A stretch of 9,346 nt of DNA from DATBDE01 sp036270095 (GCA_036270095.1 DATBDE010000066.1:1-9346), one strand, 5' to 3'; shown: positions 1 to 7,175, counted from the first letter of the stretch. Made by a program: numbers and translations. The notes: generated by a model not told the origin, from the letters alone.

Positions 1-128
1 AGGATCAGGTCCGCCTCGGCGCGCTCGCTCGCCTCGGAATAGCCCAGCGACTCGAGCATGCCCTTCATGCGCTCGGAGTCGTGCTCGTTCATCTGGCAGC
101 CGAACGTGGTGACGTGGAACGTCTTCAT
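1..128 (-). CDS. miaB: MiaB, tRNA methylthiotransferase (N-terminal fragment)
   Basis: Only the first 42 residues lie in the window; the gene runs off the left edge. The start MKTFHVTTFGCQMNEHDSER is the hallmark opening of the radical-SAM methylthiotransferases, and the 'GCQMNEHDSE' stretch points to MiaB rather than RimO or MtaB. Cys11 is the first of the three N-terminal cysteines that ligate the auxiliary 4Fe-4S cluster in this family. MiaB converts N6-isopentenyl-A37 of tRNAs to the 2-methylthio form in the cytosol. The ATG at 126-128 lies 17 nt after the rny stop on the same strand, so co-transcription with rny is likely. No good Shine-Dalgarno is visible in the gap. The radical-SAM CxxxCxxC motif and TRAM domain lie outside the window, so family assignment rests on the N-terminus alone. 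Confidence 0.9.
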   Translation of the reverse strand, partial: MKTFHVTTFGCQMNEHDSERMKGMLESLGYSEASERAEADLI

Positions 129-145
129 GGGCGAGCCCAGGGTAG

Positions 146-1654
146 TCAGCGGGCGTAGTCGGTCGCGCGCGACTCCCGGATGACAGTCACCTTGATCTGG
201 CCGGGGTACTCGAGCTCCTGCTCGATCTCGCGGGCGATCTCGTGCGAGAGCAGGACCGCCCCGTCGTCGTCGAGCGTGCCCGGGTCGAGCATGACGCGGA
301 TCTCCCGGCCGGCCTGCATGGCGTAGACCTTGTCCACGCCGGGGTGACGGGCGGCGATCTGCTCGAGGTCGCGCAGCCGCGTGACGTACTGCTCGAGCGA
401 CTCGCCGCGGGCACCGGGGCGCGCGCCCGAGAGGGCGTCCGCGGCCTGGACGATCACTGCCTCGACGGTCTGGGGCTCGACCTCGTTGTGGTGGGCCTCC
501 ATCGCGTGGGCGACCGCCTCGGACTCCCCGAACTTGCGGGCCAGCTCGCCGCCGACGAGCGCGTGCGGGCCCTCCACCTCGTGCGAGACCGACTTGCCGA
601 TGTCGTGCAGCAGCGCGGCGCGGCGGGCGGTCTTTGCGCTGGCTCCGAGCTCTTCGGCCATCATCGCCGCGAGGTTGGCGCACTCGACCGAATGGGCGAG
701 CACGTTCTGGCCGTACGAGGTGCGAAAGCGCAGCCGGCCGAGCAGCTTGGTCAGCTCGGGGTTCACGGCGCCGGCGTTGGCGTCGAAGACGGCCTGCTCC
801 CCCATCTCGGCGATGTGGGCGTCGAGCTCGGACTTGGCCTGGTAGAAGGTCTCCTCGATCCGGGCCGGGTGGATGCGCCCGTCCTGCAGCAGCTTCTCGA
901 GCGTCAATCGCGCGACCTCGCGCCGCACCCCGTCGAAGCCGGAGAGGACGACGGCGCTGGGCGTGTCGTCGATGATGAAATCCACGCCGGTCAGGTTCTC
1001 GAGCGCGCGGATGTTGCGGCCCTCCCGGCCGATGATGCGGCCCTTCATGTCGTCGGAGGGCAGGTGCACGACCGAAACCGTGGTCTCAGCGGCGTGGCCG
1101 GCGGCCAGGCGCTGCATGACGACGGAGAGGATGTTGCGCACGCGGCGCTCGGCGTCGCGCTTGGTCTCCTCCTCGATCTGGCGCACGAGCCGGGCGGCGT
1201 CGTGGCGCGCGCGCTCCTCGACCTCGGAGAGCAGGATCTGCTTGGCCTGGGAGACGCTCAGGCCGGCCACGCGCTCGAGCTCGCGCAGGTGCTCCTGCTT
1301 GCGCTCGTCGAGCAGCTCGCGCTGGCGGTCGAGCTCGCGCGACCGGTCGTCGAGCGACTTGCCCCGCTTGTCGACCTCGGCCAGCTCGGCGTCCAGCGTG
1401 CGCTCGCGGGCGAGCAGCTGCTCCTCGGCGCGCCCGAGCTCGCCACGGCGCTCGCGCAGCTCGGCCTCGACGTCGGTGCTCGGCGGTGGCGCCGCTGCCG
1501 CCGCTGCCGCTCCTGCCATGGGCGCCGGGTGCGGATTGCCAGTGGTGGTGGACGCGCTCGCGACCGGTCGCGCCTGACGACCTCCTCGCCCGTAGATCAG
1601 GGCGGCGGCGACAAGACCCACAGCCAAAACGGCCGCCGCGATCACGATCTCCAT
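146..1654 (-). CDS. rny: Ribonuclease Y
   Basis: RNase Y is a membrane-anchored endoribonuclease that initiates mRNA decay. The 502-aa product shows the full architecture: an N-terminal membrane helix (about residues 2-21), a low-complexity Ala/Pro/Ser/Thr linker (about 27-60), a long charged coiled coil (about 61-190), a KH RNA-binding domain with GRIIGREGRNI at 205-215, and an HD phosphohydrolase domain with the metal-binding LLHDIGK (His350, Asp351) and further histidines at 321, 364 and 388. The C-terminus EYPGQIKVTVIRESRATDYA is typical of the family. I chose the ATG at 1652-1654 because it is preceded, 7 nt away, by a strong GAGGAGAGG ribosome site (1662-1670), and the protein then opens directly with the membrane helix. 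An in-frame start 42 nt upstream would add an unlikely charged prefix. The linker is richer in alanine than in textbook Firmicute RNase Y. It is followed closely by miaB and preceded by a ~290-nt structured leader after recX. Confidence 0.95.
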   Translation of the reverse strand: MEIVIAAAVLAVGLVAAALIYGRGGRQARPVASASTTTGNPHPAPMAGAAAAAAAPPPSTDVEAELRERRGELGRAEEQLLARERTLDAELAEVDKRGKSLDDRSRELDRQRELLDERKQEHLRELERVAGLSVSQAKQILLSEVEERARHDAARLVRQIEEETKRDAERRVRNILSVVMQRLAAGHAAETTVSVVHLPSDDMKGRIIGREGRNIRALENLTGVDFIIDDTPSAVVLSGFDGVRREVARLTLEKLLQDGRIHPARIEETFYQAKSELDAHIAEMGEQAVFDANAGAVNPELTKLLGRLRFRTSYGQNVLAHSVECANLAAMMAEELGASAKTARRAALLHDIGKSVSHEVEGPHALVGGELARKFGESEAVAHAMEAHHNEVEPQTVEAVIVQAADALSGARPGARGESLEQYVTRLRDLEQIAARHPGVDKVYAMQAGREIRVMLDPGTLDDDGAVLLSHEIAREIEQELEYPGQIKVTVIRESRATDYAR

Positions 1655-1742
1655 GTCCGTTCCTCTCCTCGCCGACCGGGCAGGCCCGGCCGTCACGGTG
1701 TCGCGTTATGAAGCGTCGGACCGGGCCGCGCGTGGGTACGCG

Positions 1743-1787
1743 GTCAGTGAGCGTTGTGGCGCGCGCACGCGCGCCGCTTCAGCTGAC
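1743..1787. promoter_or_regulatory. Long imperfect hairpin in the rny leader
   Basis: The inner stem pairs GGCGCGCG (1758-1765) with CGCGCGCC (1768-1775) across a 2-nt CA turn, extended by a G-T and a G-C pair. The outer stem pairs GTCAGTGA (1743-1750) with TCA-g-CTGAC (1779-1787), with one bulged G. The two stems are separated by a small internal loop. No T-run follows on either strand, so a classic intrinsic terminator is unlikely. It sits about 89 nt upstream of the rny start and would be in its 5' leader if transcription enters from recA-recX. A function in leader folding or RNA stability is inference. Confidence 0.5.
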
Positions 1788-1919
1788 GGCGGATGCGGAG
1801 GTGTTCGAGAAGCGTTCGGGTGGCCGTCGGACTGAAGGGATGCGGGTTCGGATTCGGTGGATTTGCTCGTGTTTCACGCCCTCGCGGGCCCGTGTCGTCT
1901 GCTGGCGTTGATGGTAGTG

Positions 1920-1937
1920 GCGCCGTCGTTGCGGCGC
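1920..1937 (-). terminator. Short GC hairpin after recX, possible weak terminator
   Basis: GCGCCG (1920-1925) and CGGCGC (1932-1937) form a perfect 6-bp stem with a 6-nt loop, starting 8 nt beyond the recX stop codon. The position is right for a terminator or 3'-end stabiliser of the recA-recX message. No U-tract follows on the minus strand, which is common in GC-rich actinobacteria but leaves the call uncertain. Confidence 0.35.
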
Positions 1938-1945
1938 AAACGGAC

Positions 1946-2419
1946 TCAGGAGGCGCGCTCGAGCGCACGGACCGCCTCGTGCGCGACGTCGCTCTCGTAG
2001 CCCTTGCGCACGAGCACGCCGAGCGCGCGGTTGCGCTCGCGGTCGTTGGTCGGCGGGGTCGGGAAGCGGCGTCGCAGCAGCGCCACGGCCGCGGCGAGCT
2101 CGTCCTCGACCGCCTGCTGCGCCAGCGCGGCTGCGACGACGTCGGGGTCGACGCCGGCCGCCAGCAGCCGCCGCTCGATCCGCTCCGCGCCCCAGTCGTC
2201 GAGCTCGCGGCGGTCCTCGGCGAAGCGCTGCGCGTAGCGCGGGTCGTCGAGATAGCCCTGCTCGGCCAGCTCGGCCACCGCGGCCGTGATCGCCGCCGGG
2301 TCGACGCGCTTGCCCTCCAGGTAGCGGCGCGTCTCGGCCACCGTGCGGTCGCGCGGGCCCAGATACCGGAACGCGAGATCGAGCGCGCGGTCGCGCGAGT
2401 CCAGCGTGGGGCTGGCCAA
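1946..2419 (-). CDS. recX: RecX, regulatory protein of RecA
   Basis: RecX binds and modulates RecA filaments, usually limiting recombinase activity. The 157-aa product matches the family in size and shows its helical repeats: an opening segment LDLAFRYLGPRDRTVAETRR (13-32), then GYLDDPRYAQRFAEDR (55-70) and WGAERIERRLLAAGV (76-90), then a C-terminal repeat with RNRALGVLVRKGYESDVA. The start is a TTG at 2417-2419, two bases after the recA TAG. It is the only plausible start at the front of the homologous region, because the protein contains no internal methionine and the next in-frame GTG would delete the first helical segment. A GAGAAGG run in the recA tail can act as its ribosome site, so translational coupling to recA is likely. 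The same frame stays open far upstream inside recA, but that part is a shadow. Confidence 0.92.
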   Translation of the reverse strand: MASPTLDSRDRALDLAFRYLGPRDRTVAETRRYLEGKRVDPAAITAAVAELAEQGYLDDPRYAQRFAEDRRELDDWGAERIERRLLAAGVDPDVVAAALAQQAVEDELAAAVALLRRRFPTPPTNDRERNRALGVLVRKGYESDVAHEAVRALERAS

Positions 2420-2421
2420 GG

Positions 2422-3510
<1,089 letters not shown>

Positions 3511-3611
3511 GTACGGCTCCTCTGCTGTCTCAAGTCGTGTCCACTGCTTGGAGAAGCAGGCGGACGGAAACAGCCGTGCTTTGCAACAAAAGCGACGCTA
3601 GTCTCGCCCGC
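3511..3611. promoter_or_regulatory. Divergent recA / VOC promoter region with three small inverted repeats
   Basis: This 101-bp gap must serve both recA (minus) and the VOC gene (plus). I see three short inverted repeats: CTGCTT-ggag-AAGCAG (3544-3559, perfect 6-bp arms), ACGG-aaacag-CCGT (about 3564-3577, 4-bp arms) and GCTTT-gcaaca-AAAGC (3578-3593, perfect 5-bp arms). The recA ribosome site is at 3517-3523. Neither strand contains GAAC or GTTC, so the standard Gram-positive SOS box is absent. The repeats could be operators or stems in the recA leader; this is inference. Confidence 0.45.
3599..3604 (+). promoter_or_regulatory. Candidate -10 box for leaderless VOC transcript
   Basis: TAGTCT fits the TAnnnT -10 pattern of actinobacterial housekeeping promoters. 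It ends 7 nt before the ATG at 3612, the spacing expected when transcription starts on or next to the start codon. The gene lacks any Shine-Dalgarno, which agrees with a leaderless message. No clear -35 is present. Confidence 0.4.
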
Positions 3612-4388
3612 ATGGGAGACCGAACGCAGTACGCACCGGGCACCTTCAGCTGGACCGACCTGTCCACGACCGACCAGGACGCCGCCAAGGCCTTCTACGC
3701 CGGGCTGTTCGGCTGGCAGGCCGACGACCGCCCCGTCGACGAGAGCACCGTCTACTCGATGCAGCTCATCGACGGCAAGGCCGTCGCCGCCATCTCGCCT
3801 CAGCCCGCCCAACAGCGCGAGGCCGGCGTGCCGCCGCTGTGGAACTCCTACATCACCGTCGCGAGCGCCGACGACGCCGCCGCCCAGGCCGGCGAGCTCG
3901 GCGGCACCGTGCACGCGCCGCCCTTCGACGTCATGGACGCCGGCCGGATGGCCGTCGTCCAGGACCCCACGGGCGCGTTCTTCATGGTCTGGGAGCCGCG
4001 GGCGACCATCGGCGCCGAGCGCGTCAACGCCCCCGGCGCCCTGTGCTGGAACGAGCTCGCCACGCCCGACTTCGGCGCCGCGCAGGCCTTCTACGGCGGT
4101 CTGTTCGGGTGGACCTTCGACGCCTTCGAGGGCAGCGAAATGCCCTACCACACGATCAAGAACGGCGAGGCCAACAACGGCGGCATGCGCGCCCCGCAGC
4201 CCGGCGAGCCGCCTAACTGGCTCGTGTACTTCGGCACCGAGGACACCGACGCCTCGCTGGCCCGGGTGCAGGAGGGCGGCGGCTCGGCGCTGGGCCCGGC
4301 CATGGACCTGCCGATGGGCCGCATCGGCATCGCGCGCGACCCGCAGGGCGCCACCTTCGCGCTCTACGCGGGGCAGCTCGAGCCCTAG
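3612..4388 (+). CDS. Two-domain VOC (glyoxalase/dioxygenase-fold) protein, Rv0577/CFP32-like
   Basis: The 258-aa product carries two tandem VOC domains. The internal duplication is plain in the repeated FYAGLFGW (28-35) and FYGGLFGW (160-167) helices, each followed by later strands ending in a DP[TQ]GA motif (118-122 and 243-247). The opening (GTFSWTDLSTTDQDAAKAFY) and overall layout resemble, from memory, mycobacterial Rv0577 (CFP32/TB27.3), a protein of this fold with unsettled biochemical activity. VOC proteins usually bind a divalent metal and act on small electrophilic or oxygenated substrates; I cannot name the substrate. I chose the ATG at 3612 because similarity starts there and the 25 residues available upstream are unlike the family. 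It lacks a Shine-Dalgarno but has a leaderless-type -10 box. Its TAG overlaps by one base the GTG of the hydrolase, so the two are translationally coupled. Confidence 0.85.
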   Translation: MGDRTQYAPGTFSWTDLSTTDQDAAKAFYAGLFGWQADDRPVDESTVYSMQLIDGKAVAAISPQPAQQREAGVPPLWNSYITVASADDAAAQAGELGGTVHAPPFDVMDAGRMAVVQDPTGAFFMVWEPRATIGAERVNAPGALCWNELATPDFGAAQAFYGGLFGWTFDAFEGSEMPYHTIKNGEANNGGMRAPQPGEPPNWLVYFGTEDTDASLARVQEGGGSALGPAMDLPMGRIGIARDPQGATFALYAGQLEP

Positions 4389-5248
4389 TGCCCGCGCTCA
4401 CCACTGCCGACGGCCGCACCCTGGCCTGGCACGAGGCGGGCAACGGGCCGCCGCTGCTCTGCCATCCCGGCGGGCCCGGGTTCTCGTCCGTCTCCTTCGA
4501 CGGCCTGCCCGACCTTGCGGCGCAGCGCACGCTCCTGCTGCTCGACCCGCGCGGCACCGGCGGCTCGGACCGTCCCGCGGACCCCACCGCCTACGACCTG
4601 GGCGACTACGCGGGCGACATCGAGGCGCTGCGCACCCATCTCGGGCTCGAGCGCATCGACCTGCTCGGCCACTCCCACGGCGGCTTCGTGGCCCTGGCCT
4701 GGGCCGGCGCGCACCCCGACCGGGTCGGCTGGCTGGTACTCGCCAGCACCGCCCCGCGCTTCACCGACGCCATCCGCCGGGCGCGCGCGGACCGCGCCGC
4801 CGAGCACCGCGACCAGCCCTACTACGCCGACGCCATGGCCGCCCTCCAGGCGCACCTCGCCGGCGACTACGGGACCGACGAGGACCTCGCCCGCCTCTAT
4901 GCGCGCGAGTCGCGCGTCTTCGCGCCCATCGACATGGAGACCGCGGAGGTGGACGCCGTGCTCATGCGCGCGGGCACGAACGCTGACGCGCTGCGGCACT
5001 TCAACGACCACGTGGCCGCGGGCATGAACCTGGCCCCGGGGCTCGCGGGCATCCAGGCCCCGACGCTGGTCATCGCGGGCGACGTCGACCCGATGGGCGC
5101 GCCGGCGGCGCAGGAGCTCGTCACGGCGCTGCCGAACGGGCGCCTGGAGATCGTGCCCGGCGACCACTTCCCGTTCCTCGAACGAGAGCACCGCCCGCAG
5201 TGGTCGCGGGCGGTGCTCGGGTTCCTGGGAGAGGAGCGTCGGGGCTAG
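4388..5248 (+). CDS. Alpha/beta-fold hydrolase, proline iminopeptidase-like
   Basis: The 286-aa cytosolic protein has the complete alpha/beta hydrolase signature: an oxyanion-hole motif HPGGPG (26-31), DPRGTGGSDRP (53-63), a nucleophile elbow GHSHGG with Ser96, a likely acid Asp234 in GDVDPMG, and His260 in PGDHFPF. The HxGGPG plus DxRGxGxS combination is characteristic of the proline iminopeptidase and related peptidase S33 branch, but many esterases and C-C hydrolases share it, so the substrate is open. The cap region (about 125-210) is helical and charged. The GTG start at 4388-4390 overlaps the stop codon of the VOC gene (TAGTG), implying co-translation and probably a shared pathway on small molecules. 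At its 3' end the stop codon shares CTAG with the stop of the convergent 89-aa gene. No signal peptide is visible. Confidence 0.87.
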   Translation: MPALTTADGRTLAWHEAGNGPPLLCHPGGPGFSSVSFDGLPDLAAQRTLLLLDPRGTGGSDRPADPTAYDLGDYAGDIEALRTHLGLERIDLLGHSHGGFVALAWAGAHPDRVGWLVLASTAPRFTDAIRRARADRAAEHRDQPYYADAMAALQAHLAGDYGTDEDLARLYARESRVFAPIDMETAEVDAVLMRAGTNADALRHFNDHVAAGMNLAPGLAGIQAPTLVIAGDVDPMGAPAAQELVTALPNGRLEIVPGDHFPFLEREHRPQWSRAVLGFLGEERRG

Positions 5249-5514
5249 GCGACCTTCACCGCCGCGCGCATGCGCGCGGACAGCGAGGGCATGCGCTGGA
5301 TGGCGCGCGCCGCTCCGGCCCGCAGGCGCAGGTGCGCGAGCAGGCGGGAGTTGGGGGAGAACGGGTTGCTCACGCTGCGGCCGTCGGCCACCGACAGCGC
5401 GGCGGCGGGACGACCGTCGACCTCGCCGACGAGGATCGGGCCGCGCAGCTCGCGCAGCGCGACTCCCTCGGTCTCGGTGGCGGGGCGGATCTTGTATGTG
5501 TTGGCGGCGAACAT
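5245..5514 (-). CDS. Conserved hypothetical protein, 89 aa
   Basis: The product starts MFAANTYKIRPATETEGVAL and continues with RGPILVGEVDGRPAAALSVADG (24-45) and VSNPFSPNSRLLAHLRLRAG (48-67), then a basic tail. I recall this pattern (an 'RPAT' opening, 'GP-LV-EVDG-P-AALS--DG' strands, then an Arg-rich helix) as a recurrent small actinobacterial protein without assigned function. The first half resembles the beginning of a GNAT acetyltransferase fold, but the acetyl-CoA binding loop is absent, so enzymatic activity is doubtful. There is no ribosome site, but TACCTT (5521-5526, read on the minus strand) lies 6 nt from the ATG, suggesting a leaderless transcript. It converges on the hydrolase, both stops using the same CTAG, and is divergent from ltrA. 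The frame is open further upstream, but that extension is the antisense of ltrA and not supported. Confidence 0.7.
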   Translation of the reverse strand: MFAANTYKIRPATETEGVALRELRGPILVGEVDGRPAAALSVADGRSVSNPFSPNSRLLAHLRLRAGAARAIQRMPSLSARMRAAVKVA

Positions 5515-5613
5515 GGGGTGAAGGTACGCTCGCCCGGCCTTCAGTCCCATGGGGCAGGCCGCCAACCTGCGGGCGGAGAACCGAACCCCCATCGTCAGCA
5601 CCCGACGATCATC
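5515..5613. promoter_or_regulatory. Divergent small-ORF / ltrA region with inverted repeats
   Basis: Between the two divergent starts are a 6-bp inverted repeat CGGCCT/AGGCCG (5535-5540 and 5556-5561) enclosing the palindrome CCCATGGG (5546-5553), and a second one, ATCGTC-N7-GACGAT (5591-5609), that ends just 4 nt before the ltrA ATG. The latter could be an operator or a leader stem. On the minus strand TACCTT (5521-5526) is a candidate -10 for the small gene. No clear ltrA promoter or ribosome site is seen. Confidence 0.4.
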
Positions 5614-6744
5614 ATGGACGCCGTGAGCGCGCCGCAAGCCGAGGCCGGCCGGGTCACCACGCTGGAGCTGTTCTTCGACCTGGTCTTCGTCTTCACCATC
5701 ACCCAGCTGACGACGGTGCTCGTGCACGCGCCCAACGGCCGCGGCCTGGCGCAGGTAGCGATCATGCTCGGCGTCATCTGGTGGATGTACGGCGGCTATG
5801 CCTGGCTGACGAACTTCGTCGCGCCCGACCGGACCAACCGCCGGCTGCTGCTGCTCTCGGGTATGGGGGCGTTCCTCGTCCTGGCCCTGTCCATCCCGGG
5901 CGCGTTCGACGACAGCGGCCTGGCCTTCGCCCTCGCCTACGCGGCGGTGATCGTCATCCACACGGCGCTGTTCACCCGCCACTCATCCGGCGAGGTGGTG
6001 CGCGCGATCCTCGGCGTTGCGCGCTTCAACGGGATCATGGCCGTGCTCGTGCTGGCGGGCGGGATCGTCGGCGGCACGGCGCAATACGTGCTCTGGGCGA
6101 TTGCCTGCCTGGTGTGGGTGACGCCCAAGGTCATCGACCACACCGGCTTCGCCATCGCCCCCGGCCACTTCGTCGAGCGCCACGGCCTCGTCGTCATCAT
6201 CGCCATCGGCGAGTCGGTCGTGGCCATCGGCATCGGCGCGCAGGGCCTGCCCATCGACCCCGGGCTCGTCGGCGTGGCGCTGCTCGGGCTGGCGCTGAGC
6301 GCGGAGCTGTGGTGGTCGTACTTCGGCGGCGACGACGCCCGGGCCGAGCGCGCGATGGACGCCGCCGACCCGATCGACCGCCCGATGCTGGCCATCGACG
6401 CGTTCGGCTACGGCCACTGGCTCATGCTCCTGGGGATCATCGCCATCGCCGCGGCGCTGAAGACCGTGATCGGCCACGCCGGCGACACCGTCGGCCTTGC
6501 CCAGGCGTTGTTCCTGTCCGGCGGCCTGGCCGCGTTCCTGGCCGGCGACGTCGTCTTCCGCGCCTCGCTGCGCATCGGCTCGGGACGTTGGCGCGCGGCC
6601 GCGGCGGTGCTCGCGCTGGCCGCGATCCCGCTCGGCACCGCGGTGGCCGGCGTGGCGCAGCTGGCGGCGCTGGTGGTCGTCCTGGCCGGGGCCTTCGCGC
6701 TCGAGCGCGCTCAGAACACCCAGCGCGTGGCCGTGTTGGGGTAG
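5614..6744 (+). CDS. LtrA-family (low temperature requirement protein A) membrane protein
   Basis: The 376-aa protein is a polytopic inner-membrane protein. Family hallmarks are the N-terminal TTLELFFDLVFVFTITQL (15-32) and the central HFVERHGLVVIIAIGESVVA (185-204), with the acidic residue in the GES motif and conserved ERHGLxxI. I count roughly nine to ten hydrophobic segments, including about 46-68, 77-95, 102-120, 138-150, 156-170, 190-207, 215-232, 268-285, 295-312 and two near 328-362. LtrA was named for a Listeria locus needed for growth at low temperature; its transport or enzymatic role is unknown. The ATG at 5614 is chosen because the conserved region starts about 15 residues later; a GTG three codons in (5623) is an alternative. 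No ribosome site precedes it. Its last 34 nt overlap the 3' end of the convergent PPOX gene. Confidence 0.88.
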   Translation: MDAVSAPQAEAGRVTTLELFFDLVFVFTITQLTTVLVHAPNGRGLAQVAIMLGVIWWMYGGYAWLTNFVAPDRTNRRLLLLSGMGAFLVLALSIPGAFDDSGLAFALAYAAVIVIHTALFTRHSSGEVVRAILGVARFNGIMAVLVLAGGIVGGTAQYVLWAIACLVWVTPKVIDHTGFAIAPGHFVERHGLVVIIAIGESVVAIGIGAQGLPIDPGLVGVALLGLALSAELWWSYFGGDDARAERAMDAADPIDRPMLAIDAFGYGHWLMLLGIIAIAAALKTVIGHAGDTVGLAQALFLSGGLAAFLAGDVVFRASLRIGSGRWRAAAAVLALAAIPLGTAVAGVAQLAALVVVLAGAFALERAQNTQRVAVLG

Positions 6745-7175
6745 TCGGCCTCGGTCCAGGCCAGGCAGGTGTCGGGCCGCAGGCCGTAGATCTCTTCGAG
6801 CTCGAGCCGGATGTCGTACTTGTCGGCGTAGACCTCGACGAAGCGGGCGATCAGGTCCGCGTCGCGCTCGAATGCGAACGTGCCCTCGAGGATCGCGGTC
6901 TCGTCGCCGCTCTCCACGTGCACGACCACGGCCGGGTTGGCGGCCAGGTTGCGCCCGGTCACGCTCCCGTCGCCGGTGCTCCACAGGGCTCGGTCGTCGA
7001 TCCACGCGCCCCACACCGGCTTGGCGTGCGGGCGGCCGTCGGGCCGCGTCGTGCAGATCCAGTAGTTGCGCGAGGCCACGAGCCACGCCTCGACCTGGTC
7101 CCACGGCAGCTTCTCCCCCGGCACCGCCTTGATGCCGTAGGACGGATCGATGCGCACCGGCGTCGGGGTGGGCAT
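6711..7175 (-). CDS. Pyridoxamine 5'-phosphate oxidase-fold (FMN/F420-type) protein
   Basis: The 154-aa product has the split-barrel flavin-binding pattern of the PPOX superfamily: VASRNYWICTTRPDGRPHAKPVWGAW (33-58), then ALWSTGDGSVTGRNLAANPAVVVHVESG (63-90) where the strand-loop-strand normally binds the cofactor phosphate, then AILEGTF (94-100) and a C-terminal AWTEADYPNTATRWVF. In actinobacteria such proteins use FMN, heme or the deazaflavin F420; the sequence alone does not settle which. It is probably a small cytosolic oxidoreductase of unknown substrate, and the pyridoxamine name reflects fold only. The ATG at 7173-7175 lies 4 nt after the thpR stop, so it is co-transcribed with cinA-thpR. 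Its 3' end overlaps ltrA by 34 nt in convergent orientation. Confidence 0.85.
   Translation of the reverse strand: MPTPTPVRIDPSYGIKAVPGEKLPWDQVEAWLVASRNYWICTTRPDGRPHAKPVWGAWIDDRALWSTGDGSVTGRNLAANPAVVVHVESGDETAILEGTFAFERDADLIARFVEVYADKYDIRLELEEIYGLRPDTCLAWTEADYPNTATRWVF

Larger units (their letters stand above)
1655..1945. other. recX-rny intergenic region, structured leader
   Basis: About 290 nt separate the recX stop from the rny start, the longest gap in this otherwise compact strand. I see no credible gene here; the short frames that cross it have low-complexity, Arg/Pro-rich translations typical of GC-rich noise. What it does hold is the rny ribosome site (1662-1670), a long imperfect hairpin (1743-1787) and a short GC hairpin just after recX (1920-1937). 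I could not identify a convincing -35/-10 promoter for rny, although the length suggests rny has its own transcription start or a regulatory leader. Confidence 0.6.

Noticed and set aside
1705..1710. CATAAC on the minus strand as a -10 box for rny
   Set aside because: No acceptable -35 at 16-18 bp and only a partial -10 match; too weak to annotate.
242..1711. Very long open frame (about 490 codons) antisense to rny
   Set aside because: It mirrors RNase Y codon structure in GC-rich DNA; translation is low-complexity Leu/Val/Gly/Arg with no recognisable domain, and the sense gene is unambiguous.
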